NCBI RefSeq assembly: GCF_004217555.1
Contig: NZ_SHKW01000001.1
Span: forward strand, 744,001-808,000
DNA length: 64,000 bases
Direction: 5' to 3'
DNA from: Edaphobacter modestus
GTDB lineage: Bacteria; Acidobacteriota; Terriglobia; Terriglobales; Acidobacteriaceae
The translations under genes were made by a program, and so were the position numbers. This document shows, in pieces, positions 16,725-25,973 of the stretch (position 1 is the first letter of the stretch; each line of letters begins with the position of its first letter). A model generated the notes under the pieces. It had not been told where the DNA came from. It saw nothing but the letters and a program-made list of their open reading frames with translations, and did not search any database.

Positions 16725-17936
16725 ATGTGGCTCTCGTGGATGGATAACAGAACGCTCTTTGCGTGTCAGACTCTGCTGACGATGGTTTACTCGATCGTCT
16801 TTCTGGGAATGAGGCGGATGTATCGTCATCTGCCTGGCACCGGGTCGTTCGCGCTGGGATTTTTTTCGGGCTTTCTGGGGTGCATCCTGATTGTTCTACG
16901 AGGCGGCGTGCCGAATTCTGTCGCTGTCGTTGTTGAGCATTCCCTGATCTTCTCGGCGTTTGTGCTGTTCTATCGCGGGATACTGCTTTTCTTTCGTAGT
17001 CCACGGACGACTCGCTTCCTTTCTATCATGTGCGTTGTCGCCCTTTTGCTGCTGACGTACTTCAGCGCGGTGGAGGACCGGGTTGCTACGCGGATCGTCA
17101 TCGTGTCGTTCGTGCTGTTGGTTTCGCGCGGGCTGATTGCGGTGGAGTTGTTCCGCCAAGCCAGACAGCGGTCGATCCTGAATGTCTTCGCGGCGCTGAT
17201 GGCAGCCTACGCGTTATTCGGTCCGGTCCGGGCGATCGCGACTTTTCTGCATGGCCCTCCGTACGATTTCATGCAGACCAGCCGATTTCAGACACCGTCG
17301 CTGGTGGTTAACCTTCTGTTCATCTGCATTATCGGGTTGTTCTTTCTGCTGATGCTGAGCAGTGAACTGGTAGCGATTGTTGAGGCGCAGTCCTTGTATG
17401 ACCACGTCTCGGGTGCGCTGAACAGGCGAGGAATTGATCAGCGGCTTGCACTTGAGCTGGTTCGTGCGGAGCGAAACGGTTATGGGCTTGCTGTGGCGCT
17501 GATCGACATCGACCACTTCAAACAGATTAACGACACGGCGGGCCATGCTGCAGGAGATGCTGCGCTGAAGCAGGTTGTTGAGGTCATCTCCTCGCGGCTT
17601 CGCTCGTATGATTTTTTCGGGCGCTACGGAGGCGACGAGTTCCTGTTGGTGTTTTCGCAGACTTCCTGCGAAGACGCGCTGCGAATTGCGGAACGGATAG
17701 GACATGCGGTGAGTGGGCTTGCGGTTTCGAGATTCGAGCTTCCGATTACGCTGAGCATCGGGCTCACCTTTGCCAGGCCGTGCGAGACCGCGGTGTCGAT
17801 GCTTGCGCGGGCGGACATGGCTCTCTACAACGCGAAACGGGCTGGACGAAACTGCATCAGGGTGCTTCTGGCGTCTGTCGAAGACGCTTCAAAGGACGGT
17901 GTGCATGTTCATGTCGGCGAGGCGATTACTTCGTGA
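16725..17936 (+). CDS. Membrane-anchored diguanylate cyclase (GGDEF)
   Basis: A roughly 403-residue protein. The N-terminal 200 residues contain about six hydrophobic helices of a membrane sensor with no recognised ligand domain. The C-terminal GGDEF domain begins at YDHVSGALNRRG, contains IDIDHFKQINDTAGHAAGD and the intact active-site motif GRYGGDEFL. An RSYD motif five residues before GGDEF matches the RxxD inhibitory site, so the enzyme should make cyclic di-GMP from GTP with product inhibition. The frame opens at a TTG at 16713; ATG at 16725 or 16740 is more likely, but no strong ribosome-binding site decides. Confidence 0.88.
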   Translation: MWLSWMDNRTLFACQTLLTMVYSIVFLGMRRMYRHLPGTGSFALGFFSGFLGCILIVLRGGVPNSVAVVVEHSLIFSAFVLFYRGILLFFRSPRTTRFLSIMCVVALLLLTYFSAVEDRVATRIVIVSFVLLVSRGLIAVELFRQARQRSILNVFAALMAAYALFGPVRAIATFLHGPPYDFMQTSRFQTPSLVVNLLFICIIGLFFLLMLSSELVAIVEAQSLYDHVSGALNRRGIDQRLALELVRAERNGYGLAVALIDIDHFKQINDTAGHAAGDAALKQVVEVISSRLRSYDFFGRYGGDEFLLVFSQTSCEDALRIAERIGHAVSGLAVSRFELPITLSIGLTFARPCETAVSMLARADMALYNAKRAGRNCIRVLLASVEDASKDGVHVHVGEAITS

Positions 17937-18238
17937 GGGCTCCGCGCTTATCGACGTGGATTTGGGGGTATCAAAGCGCTCTGCTAGGCGCTTCCATCTT
18001 AGACATGGACCTGCACGTTGCAAAGGGATCTTGCATCGGTATCGTGAATCGGCTGATCGGAAACTTACGGTGACGGCTTGACCGTCTGACTACCGGAAAA
18101 CGGGGTTTGCGGAAGAGTCAGGGGCGAACTTGCCGCAAAGCTGACTTCGCAGGCACTACGAATTCATGTGAGCGCGCTGAACCGGTTTGCTCAGGACGCG
18201 ATTCGCGATTCTGTCTGGTAATGAGGGCAGACCGGATT
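17937..18238. other. Intergenic region with degenerate repeat
   Basis: Between two convergent genes. Short frames here are shadows. Around 18097 the sequence GAAAACGGGGTTTGCGG followed later by GCGAACTTGCCG resembles the interspersed palindromic repeat of copies A and B. No clear terminator is visible. Confidence 0.35.
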
Positions 18239-19195
18239 CTACACATCGTTTCCGAGATGAAAGATCGGCTCGACGCCGGTTGCCCGCGTCAGCAGTGCGC
18301 GCTCCTCATGCTGTTCGAGAGGCTTGTAGTGCTGGGCCACGTCCATCGCCAAGCGGAAATATCTCTCTTCCCCGGGAGGCAACGCAGCTGTGACTGGATG
18401 CCCCAGCGTCCAGCGCAACCCCAGCGAAGCTTCGTCAGGGAAAGCTGCAGGCTGATACCAGCATTTTGGTTCGGGATGGCTCTTCTTCTGGTCGGCAGGC
18501 CATACCGTCTTTGCCATCGCCTTCAGTGCCAGGATGCCCATACCCTTTTCCTGTGCGCGCTTCAGAATCTGGGGGCCGAAGTTCGCCTGCGAGAAGAGCA
18601 CAAAGTTTACTGGGAAAAGCACGGTATCGAAGTTGTAGCGGTCCATCGCTGCCAATGCTGTCTCCGCCGAGTGCACCGAGAAGCCGATGTAGCGAATCTT
18701 GCCTTCCTTTTTCGCAGCTTCCATCGTCTCCATTGCGCCGCCGGGACGCATGACTTCGTCCAAGTCGGTCATCTTGGTTAGTGCATGGAACTGATATAGA
18801 TCGACGTGGTCCGTCTTCAGCTGCCGCAGCGATTCCTCCAGTTGCTTGCGCGACTCATGCTTCGTTCGCCCTTCAGTCTTGCAGGCGAGGAAGCAATTCT
18901 TGCGATAGGGCGCAAGGGCCGGACCCAGACGTTCCTGCGCGTTGCCATAACTGGGCGCAACGTCAAAATAGTTCACGCCGCGGTCCACCGCCTCCGCCAC
19001 AATATTGCGCGAGTGACCGGTATCCTCGTTCATTACCACGACGCCGCCAAAGCCAATCATCGAGAGATGCTCTCCCGTCTTGCCTAGAGGTCGTCGCGCA
19101 ATCGAATTGGTGGGTGTCGCCGCGGCAGAAAGTTTGGCGCTGGCGGCGGCAGCAGCTGTAAATGCGCCCTGCTTCAAAAAGTTACGGCGTTCCAT
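18239..19195 (-). CDS. Tat-exported aldo/keto reductase
   Basis: A 318-residue NADPH-dependent oxidoreductase of the aldo/keto reductase superfamily. The N-terminus MERRNFLKQGAFTAAAAASA is a twin-arginine signal, so the enzyme is probably periplasmic. The barrel shows SMIGFGGVV, the catalytic Asp/Tyr region NYFDVAPSYGNAQERLG, CKTEGR (Lys), HVDLYQFHA (His) and KIRYIGFSVHS. The C-terminal YKPLEQHEERALL is usual for this group. Substrate unknown. It converges on the diguanylate cyclase with 300 bp between. Confidence 0.88.
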   Translation of the reverse strand: MERRNFLKQGAFTAAAAASAKLSAAATPTNSIARRPLGKTGEHLSMIGFGGVVVMNEDTGHSRNIVAEAVDRGVNYFDVAPSYGNAQERLGPALAPYRKNCFLACKTEGRTKHESRKQLEESLRQLKTDHVDLYQFHALTKMTDLDEVMRPGGAMETMEAAKKEGKIRYIGFSVHSAETALAAMDRYNFDTVLFPVNFVLFSQANFGPQILKRAQEKGMGILALKAMAKTVWPADQKKSHPEPKCWYQPAAFPDEASLGLRWTLGHPVTAALPPGEERYFRLAMDVAQHYKPLEQHEERALLTRATGVEPIFHLGNDV

Positions 19196-19368
19196 ATGCA
19201 GACCTCGTCAAAGAAGTAGCTTACGGTCGAAGCCGACTTGCTAAAGGCATTTTCTCTGAATCGGGGGCAAATGCGCAATTAAATAGCTCCGTAGCCAGTC
19301 AGTTTGGATCTGACGGGAGAATTTACAGATAAGGATACTTTCGGACACAAACGTATCACTGCGGTTTG

Positions 19369-20184
19369 GGCTCTGTTGCATTAGCGGGGGTGTCGTAGTC
19401 TGGAGTGGTTCGCCGAGGAGCCTTGTTCATGTTCAAGCGCCGTCGTTTTCCTGTGGATATCATCCTGGTGTGCGTTCGCTGGTACTGCAAGTATGGGAGA
19501 GGCTACCGGGATCTGGCGGAGATGATGCAGGAACGCGGCGTAGACGTGAATCCATCCACGATCATGCGCTGGGTTCATCGCTACGCGCCTGAGCTTGAGA
19601 AGCGGGTCCGCTGGTACCAGGGGTACCGTGCGACCTCGTGGCGAGTGGACGAGACGTATGTGAAGGTCGGTGGCCACTGGAAGTACCTGTTCCGGGGCCG
19701 TCGACAAGCATGGCCGGTTGATCGATTTCATGTTGATAGATCGGCGAAATACCCGTGCGGCCCATCATTTCCTGGGAAAAGCGCTGACGACAATGCGCCA
19801 CTGGTCGCCGTCCTCCATCACCACGGACCAACTCGGGTCTTATCCAAAAGCCATTAGCCGGCTACAACGAGAAGGCAAGCTATCAAGCAATACAAAGCAT
19901 CGCACGTGCAAGTATCTGAACAACATCATTGAAGCGGACCACGGCGCACTGAAGCGATTCATTCGCCCCACGCGAGGCTTTCATACAATGAAGACGGCCG
20001 CCGCTACGATGAAGTGGTTCGAGGTGATGCGGATGATCCGCCGAGGACATTGCCTTACGTGTAAGCCGCATGTCAAAGACGAGGTGCGCTTCGTAAACAA
20101 GCTGTTCGACATCTTCGTTATCGCTGCCTGATGTAAACCGCGCAACGGACGAACTGCGACCAACAGAGTTAATGCAACAGAGCC
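19369..20184 (+). mobile_element. IS6-family insertion sequence
   Basis: The element is 816 bp with perfect 15-bp terminal inverted repeats, GGCTCTGTTGCATTA at 19369-19383 and its inverse at 20170-20184, in the style of IS26. Flanking 8-bp sequences (gcggtttg and ccatcttc) do not match, so there is no target duplication, as expected if the copy took part in a replicative fusion, deletion or inversion. An inverted 5' fragment of the same element lies at 31111-31226. Confidence 0.85.
19405..20131 (+). pseudogene. IS6-family transposase, frameshifted
   Basis: DDE transposase of the IS6/IS26 group. The first frame (19405-19857) has FKRRRFPVDIILVCVRWY, GYRDLAEMMQERGV and the first catalytic aspartate in WRVDETYVKVGG. 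An extra G in the run GGGG near 19695-19700 shifts the frame. The rest (VDKHGRLIDFMLIDRRNT, ITTDQLGSYPKA with the second Asp, and NNIIEADHGALKR with the Glu) reads from the second frame to 20131. The DDE residues are all present but split. Likely inactive unless the extra base is an error. Confidence 0.85.
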
Positions 20185-20471
20185 CCATCTTCTCTCTCAG
20201 ATGTACGCTGCTTTTGTTTGACATCCAATTATGGCTGCGGATATCGTCACAGTTCTTGCATTCCCGAGTTGCTTTTTTCCACAATTCCCTCCTCTTTTAT
20301 CAAATCTTTAAGGCGTTGCAACGTCAGCGTTAACTCCGCACAGTTAGACTTCTCGCATACAACGACTGTACTTCTACGCCTTCGCTTTTCCGCGCTTCAT
20401 CGCCCTAATGCTGGCGATTCGCGTAAGCGCTTCCCCATCGCCAGATCGTTTTCCAGCCCGAAAGGCAATTC

Positions 20472-23400
20472 ATGTCTCTGAAGACTGTGCTATTGATGCT
20501 CCTTCTCTTTGCGGGAGTTGGTTTGAGTGGAACAATCTCGTACGGCCAGCTTGGCTCTGGTGGAATCACTGGAACGGCCCGGGATCGATCCGGCGCTACC
20601 GTATCCGATGCCTCGATCTCGCTTGAAAACGTAGCGACCGGCGTCCGGTCATCGGCAACGACCAATGCAAGTGGCCTCTATGTCTTCGGTTCTGTACCCG
20701 CAGGAAAATATACCGTTCGCGCGGAGCATGCCGGCTTTGAACCCTACCTGGTGACTGACGTCGATGTCCACATTCAGCAAGTACAGACCGTTGACATTGA
20801 ATTCGCTACGGGGAATGTAAGGCAAGAGGTCATGGTGAGCGCAGCAGCGCCGCTGCTTCAGACCGAAGATGGATCGATCGGCCAGACGATCGGAACCGAG
20901 ATACTCAACGACGTTCCGCTAAACGGACGCAACTGGCTTTCTCTCGGCCAGCTTTCCGCCGGCGTCGCGATGCCCAGCACAAGCGCTCCCGGCATTGCAG
21001 GATCTCCGAGCGGTGGAACCGCTGCCAACACGTTTTACTCGGTGAACGGCGCCAACTTGTGGCAGAACGACGTTCGCTTGAACGGTATCAACAATAACAT
21101 TGAAGTCTTCGGCGGCGGTTACGCCGGCAGCAATGCAACGGTCAACCCTCCACCGGATGCCATCCAGGAGTTCCGACTGCAGAACGGAAACTACAACGCA
21201 GAGTTTGGCCACTCGACTGGAGCGGTCGTCGATGCTGTGACCAAGTCAGGAACCAACGCACTGCATGGCGACTTGTGGGAGTATTTCCGCAACGAAGCAC
21301 TCGACTCGAACGACTACTTTTCGAAGCTGAATGGCACCCGCAAGGGAACTTATCGGCAAAATCAGTTTGGTGGAACTATCGGCGGCCCCGTGATGATTCC
21401 GAAGGTCTATGACGGAAGAAACAAGACCTTCTTTTTCTTCGACTATCAGGGAACCAAGGTGGCAACGCCGGCGGCGGCGACCAGCACAGTTCCGACGGTG
21501 GGCATGAAACAGAGCGGTTTCAGCAACCTGCAGGACCTGATCACGATGAACAGCGGAACCCATACTGACGGGCTTGGACGAATCTTCCGCAATGGCACGA
21601 TTCTTGACCCGGCGACAACGCGCCCAGTAGCCGCGCACGCCGTCGATCCCATCTCCGGCTTGCAGAATGCGACCTCCTCGACTATCTATGTTCGTGATCC
21701 ATTCCTCGCTGCAGGTTCTAGCGCAGGCATTGTCGACTTTACCGGCAGGATCAGCCAACTCAATATTCTTCCCCAAAGCAGAATCGATCCCAACGCTGTC
21801 AAACTGTTGAACCTCTATCCCGATCCAACTAATACAACCGTCTTTTCGAACAACTACTACATCAACCCAAAGCAGACTTCGGATGTTAAACAATACGATA
21901 TCCGCATCGACGAGAACTTCCGAGAAAAGGATTCCCTCTTCGTCGTCTTCGATAAGAGCTACTTTGACGTCGTGACTCCGGGCAGGCTTGCTGGACCCGC
22001 GATTGGGCAGTCAGGAGCGCAGGACCAGCACTTTCCCGCCTACATGATCTCGTCGGGTTATATTCATACTGTTACTCCCAACCTGCTTAACGAGTTGCAC
22101 GTCGGCTTCGGACACAGTAACAAGCTGCAGATTCCCTTCGACGCCAACCAGATGGGTATCCCCGAACAGTACGGCATCCAGGGGATTCCCCAGGTAGCAA
22201 ATAACGGTGGTCTTACTCCAATCTCCATTGGCGGACTTACCGGTATTGGTGAAAGCGGCTTCCGTCCGACCATCCAAACTGTTTACGACACCGAGATTAC
22301 CGAGAATGTGACCCGGATCTTCCAGAAGCACAATATGCGCGGTGGCGTGCAGGTGGATGATATCTACGGGAGTATTGTGCAGCCGAGCAACTCGCGTGGC
22401 TCGTTCACCTTCAGCGGTCAGTTCTCCGACATCCCCAACAAGAGTGCAGGGCTGAATGGTCTTGCCGATATGCTTCTGTCTCCTATTCCCTCGACAGTAC
22501 GAGGAGGAACCGACAATGTAGGCGGAATCACCAGTTACGGTGGCAACGCATTTGCGGGAAGCAACTATCAGAGACGGTTCATCGGGGCCTATTTCCAGGA
22601 TAACTGGAAGGTCACGTCCAAGCTTACTCTGAATCTTGGACTCAGATGGGACTTCTTCACGCCCTACGGAGACACAGCTGGACGTCAGGCAAACTTTATC
22701 CCGGCTGGTGGAAATGGGCCGACGGGCACTTATTACATCGCCAACGACGGCTGCAAGGTTGGCCGTTCTCCCACCTTCGATGCTCTTCTAAAGTCGAACA
22801 ACATCAATATCGTTTGCGATTCCGGAATAAGGACCGGGAACGCACAGAAGACCAACTTTGCGCCCCGGCTAGGCTTTGCCTATCGGGCATCCAGTTCATT
22901 GGCCTTTCGCGGCGGCTATGGTATTACCTACGGCGCACTGGCTAATCTCGGTTATAACGGGACGCTCGGAACAAACTATCCTTTCGTCTATTCAATCAGC
23001 AACTCAGCTCCAAACTCTCAGTCGCCGCTGCTGCTTCCTAATGGGCAGACTGCCACAATGGAGAATACGTTCGCTGTACTGAATCTCGCAGATCCTACCC
23101 AGGTGAATGGAGCCGGTATCGCTCTCTATGGCCGCCAGTGGAACTATCAGACTCCGTATGTGCAGACCTTCAACCTGGCCTTGCAGAATCAGTTCACCCA
23201 GCACGATTCGGTTGAGATCGGTTATGTTGGCACAGTAGGGCGACATCTGGATATCTTGGGCGCGACGAATCAGCCGAGCCAGATTCAGCCTCCCGGGACA
23301 AGCTTCCTCAACTACATTCCTTTCCCCGCGTTTTCTCGGGGTTCCATCTACGAGACCACGAACGCGATGAGCTCCTATAACTCGATGCAACTCACCTATG

Positions 23401-24125
23401 AGCACCAGACCAGTTTTGGGCTAGGGGTGCTCGCAAACTACACCTACAGCAAGTGTCTGACAAATCAGCGGTCGCCACAGAACGCCGCCGTTCCTGGATA
23501 TCGTGCGCAAACGTTACCGGGCTTCGGAATCAATGGCGATTACGGCCTTTGCGATGCCGATTCGACTCACGTCACGCACTTCTCGGGCACCTATAAGATT
23601 CCTGTGGGGCGCGGGATGCTTGTAGGCAATAGTATGAATCGCGCCCTCGATGCTGTTATCGGCGGTTGGCAGACGAACTGGATTTATACCTACCAGACTG
23701 GCCAGCCCTTCACGATCTCTTGCCCCACCTCAACGACTGCTTTCTTTGGCTGTTTTGCAAACGTGGTGCAGGGACAGGATATCTACGCCGGCCCTCACAA
23801 CCGCACGCAGTGGTTGAACCCCTCCGCTTTCTCCAATCCCGCGCCGGCGACATCGAGTCAGGCAAGTTTTGCTGTTCTAGGCAGTAGTCCGGGACAGGCC
23901 AGGGGGCCTCGATACAATAACCTGGATGCGTCGATCTTCAAGAACTTCACGATGACAGAACGCTGGCGGTTTCAGCTTCGCCTTGAAAGCTTCAACGCTC
24001 TGAACCTGGCGCAGTTTGCCCAGCCTATGAACCTGAACTTTAATAACCCCACGCAATTTAGTTCGATCACCGGCCTGCGTGGAAATGCACGCAAAGTGCA
24101 GGTGGCTGCCAAGATCTTCTTCTAG
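20472..24125 (+). CDS. Oar-like TonB-dependent receptor with carboxypeptidase-regulatory-like domain
   Basis: A 1217-residue outer-membrane protein. After a signal peptide (LLMLLLFAGVGLSGTISYG) residues 30-115 form a CarboxypepD_reg-like beta-sandwich (GITGTARDRSGATVSDASIS). A plug-like domain follows (VPLNGRNWLSL, FYSVNGAN, IQEFRLQNGNYNAEFGHSTG), then a long beta-barrel ending with LRLESFNALN and VQVAAKIFF, the terminal aromatic outer-membrane signal. This architecture is strongly expanded in acidobacteria and is thought to import carbohydrates or other large nutrients; the ligand is unknown. AAAGG precedes the ATG. The gene stands alone and looks complete. Confidence 0.9.
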   Translation: MSLKTVLLMLLLFAGVGLSGTISYGQLGSGGITGTARDRSGATVSDASISLENVATGVRSSATTNASGLYVFGSVPAGKYTVRAEHAGFEPYLVTDVDVHIQQVQTVDIEFATGNVRQEVMVSAAAPLLQTEDGSIGQTIGTEILNDVPLNGRNWLSLGQLSAGVAMPSTSAPGIAGSPSGGTAANTFYSVNGANLWQNDVRLNGINNNIEVFGGGYAGSNATVNPPPDAIQEFRLQNGNYNAEFGHSTGAVVDAVTKSGTNALHGDLWEYFRNEALDSNDYFSKLNGTRKGTYRQNQFGGTIGGPVMIPKVYDGRNKTFFFFDYQGTKVATPAAATSTVPTVGMKQSGFSNLQDLITMNSGTHTDGLGRIFRNGTILDPATTRPVAAHAVDPISGLQNATSSTIYVRDPFLAAGSSAGIVDFTGRISQLNILPQSRIDPNAVKLLNLYPDPTNTTVFSNNYYINPKQTSDVKQYDIRIDENFREKDSLFVVFDKSYFDVVTPGRLAGPAIGQSGAQDQHFPAYMISSGYIHTVTPNLLNELHVGFGHSNKLQIPFDANQMGIPEQYGIQGIPQVANNGGLTPISIGGLTGIGESGFRPTIQTVYDTEITENVTRIFQKHNMRGGVQVDDIYGSIVQPSNSRGSFTFSGQFSDIPNKSAGLNGLADMLLSPIPSTVRGGTDNVGGITSYGGNAFAGSNYQRRFIGAYFQDNWKVTSKLTLNLGLRWDFFTPYGDTAGRQANFIPAGGNGPTGTYYIANDGCKVGRSPTFDALLKSNNINIVCDSGIRTGNAQKTNFAPRLGFAYRASSSLAFRGGYGITYGALANLGYNGTLGTNYPFVYSISNSAPNSQSPLLLPNGQTATMENTFAVLNLADPTQVNGAGIALYGRQWNYQTPYVQTFNLALQNQFTQHDSVEIGYVGTVGRHLDILGATNQPSQIQPPGTSFLNYIPFPAFSRGSIYETTNAMSSYNSMQLTYEHQTSFGLGVLANYTYSKCLTNQRSPQNAAVPGYRAQTLPGFGINGDYGLCDADSTHVTHFSGTYKIPVGRGMLVGNSMNRALDAVIGGWQTNWIYTYQTGQPFTISCPTSTTAFFGCFANVVQGQDIYAGPHNRTQWLNPSAFSNPAPATSSQASFAVLGSSPGQARGPRYNNLDASIFKNFTMTERWRFQLRLESFNALNLAQFAQPMNLNFNNPTQFSSITGLRGNARKVQVAAKIFF

Positions 24126-24794
24126 CCGGAAACCGGCGCTCACAAAATCTGCTCGCCGGTTGAGTGGCCCAAGTGGCTGTTCAATCGGCTTTCTTCATCC
24201 GCTACACGGATGACATCGTTCTCGGCTCCAGTTGCACTCAGACAAGTCTCTCATCTGCGGGAATCATCTTCCGCCTGCCCACATGATACCCAACGGGCAA
24301 AATGAGCTCATTTGCGCTGTGTAGACAAATACAGTCCTCCCAAGCCGGTGGCCAAAGCCCCCTGCCGAGACCATTACTCCTCAGAAATGCGCTTCGGGGC
24401 ATTTACTTCTGGACTGTCTACCATCCGGAAACAATCCAAACGCTGGTGACTTGTTTTTTCACTTTGTAGTGCACGTAAAACGGGGTTTTCACCAAGTTCG
24501 ACGCCCGAACCTTCTAGCCAGGTGAACTTGGTCAAAATGTATGGTCCGCCGTCTGAATGCAAGGGAAAAGTTTATGGATGAAGGAATGTCTGCGTCAATG
24601 TATCCGGCCTTTTGGTGGAGATCAGTCTCCTGGCCATGATGAGATACGCCGCGTACCTGTCCTACAAAACCCCTCGGCTGTGGAAGAGCCTATTGAGCAA
24701 TCAGGTTTCAGGTACGCCGTTTGACTGTTCTTTCATCTTTACTTATCCGGTGCAGACCTCGGTGGGAGAACTTGATCTTGATAGCTACGCTTAG
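24126..24794. other. Intergenic region containing palindromic repeat
   Basis: No convincing gene. The interspersed palindromic repeat copy B lies at 24477-24538. Downstream is the flank of the IS110 element. A 60-codon frame at 24612 has no ribosome-binding site or family match. Confidence 0.4.
24477..24538. repeat. Interspersed palindromic repeat, copy B
   Basis: It starts AAAACGGGGTTTTCACCAAG and ends GGTGAACTTGGTCAAAA. ACCAAGTTC and GAACTTGGT are perfect nine-base inverse halves. Both ends match copy A at 15848-15911 while the loop differs, as expected if the stem is under selection. Confidence 0.5.
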
Positions 24795-25826
24795 CTAGGC
24801 CGCGACTGGCTCTTGAACTGCCCGATAGTCCTGGCCGCTTGACAGCACGGCCCAAGCGATCCTTGCCAGTTTGTTTGCCGTGGCGACGATGAGCACGTTG
24901 CGTGGCGCTCTGGCTTCAAGAGCGGTCATCCACGCGCCCATGGCGACGCGGTCTCGCTTCGATCGCAATACGACTGCGCGGGCTCCATGGATGAAGATCT
25001 TGCGCAGGTAGTTGTTACCGCGCTTGCTGATACCGAAGAGGCGGGCCTTACCACCGGTCGAGTGCTGTCGTGGCACAAGCCCAAGCCAGGAAGAAAACTC
25101 ACGCCCCTTATGGAAGGCTGCGCCGTTACCGATCGCGGCTACGATCGCGGTTGCGACCAGCGGGCCAACGCCGGGGATCTGCCTGAGCCGCGTGCATGCC
25201 GCATCACTTGAGGCAATCAGCTCCACTTCCTGGTTCAGATCGACCACCCGCTGTTCAAGATCCTTCCACTCGTTCCAAAGTTGAGCCAGCAGGTTCCGCA
25301 TACGCGGAGTGAGATCTTCCTCGGCGTTCTCGAGGATCTCGGGCATGCGCTCGCGCAGCCTGGCCGGGCTCTTTGCAAATACCAGACCCCGCTCCAGCAG
25401 GAAGGCCCGCAGCTGGTTGATGACTGAGGTTCTTCGCGCGATCAAACGATCGCGCACACGATGCAATGCCTGCAGATCCAGCTGGTCGTCCGTCTTGATC
25501 GGAACAAATCGCATGTTCTCCCGATCCACAGCCTCAGCAATGGCTTCCGCATCCAGGAAGTCGTTCTTGTTCGACTTCACGAATGGCTTCACGAACTGGG
25601 CCGGGATCAGCTTCACATCGTGGCCTTGTTCTCGTAAAGTACGGCCCAGGAAGTGCGCCCCGGAACAGGCCTCCATCCCAATCAAAGAGGTCTGCAGGTT
25701 CGCGGTGAAGGCAATCAACTGCTTCTGGGTAAACTTCTTCTTCAGCAGCACCTTGCAGTTATCGCCAAGAGCCACCAGGTGAAAGGTCGTCTTGCCAAGG
25801 TCAATGCCTACGGAACGAATCTCCAT
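24795..25826 (-). CDS. IS110-family transposase
   Basis: A 343-residue intact DEDD-type transposase. The N-terminal RuvC-like domain starts SVGIDLGKTTFHLVAL with the first Asp, followed by GMEACSGAHFLGR (Glu) and SNKNDFLDAEAIAEAV (Asp pair). The C-terminal Tnp_IS116 domain has LRQIPGVGPLVATAIVAAIG and the conserved serine region in ARLFGISKRGNNYLRKIF. IS110 elements lack inverted repeats and use a bridge RNA from the non-coding ends, so the true element should include flanking sequence on one or both sides whose limits I cannot fix. Confidence 0.92.
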   Translation of the reverse strand: MEIRSVGIDLGKTTFHLVALGDNCKVLLKKKFTQKQLIAFTANLQTSLIGMEACSGAHFLGRTLREQGHDVKLIPAQFVKPFVKSNKNDFLDAEAIAEAVDRENMRFVPIKTDDQLDLQALHRVRDRLIARRTSVINQLRAFLLERGLVFAKSPARLRERMPEILENAEEDLTPRMRNLLAQLWNEWKDLEQRVVDLNQEVELIASSDAACTRLRQIPGVGPLVATAIVAAIGNGAAFHKGREFSSWLGLVPRQHSTGGKARLFGISKRGNNYLRKIFIHGARAVVLRSKRDRVAMGAWMTALEARAPRNVLIVATANKLARIAWAVLSSGQDYRAVQEPVAA

Positions 25827-25973
25827 GTCGATGATCCTCCTTCAATCTGCCTATAAGATCCTCATCGCCAGATTGAGGTTTAAGCGGCGGACCATCTCAG
25901 TAACCCGACTTTTCGGGCACAACGAGATTACTTCCGGTTTGCCGTGATTCCCCACAAATGGGGAGGTAGGGTC

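Noticed and set aside
18107..18781. 224-codon plus frame
   Set aside because: Antisense to the aldo/keto reductase gene; the reductase has intact motifs and this frame has none.
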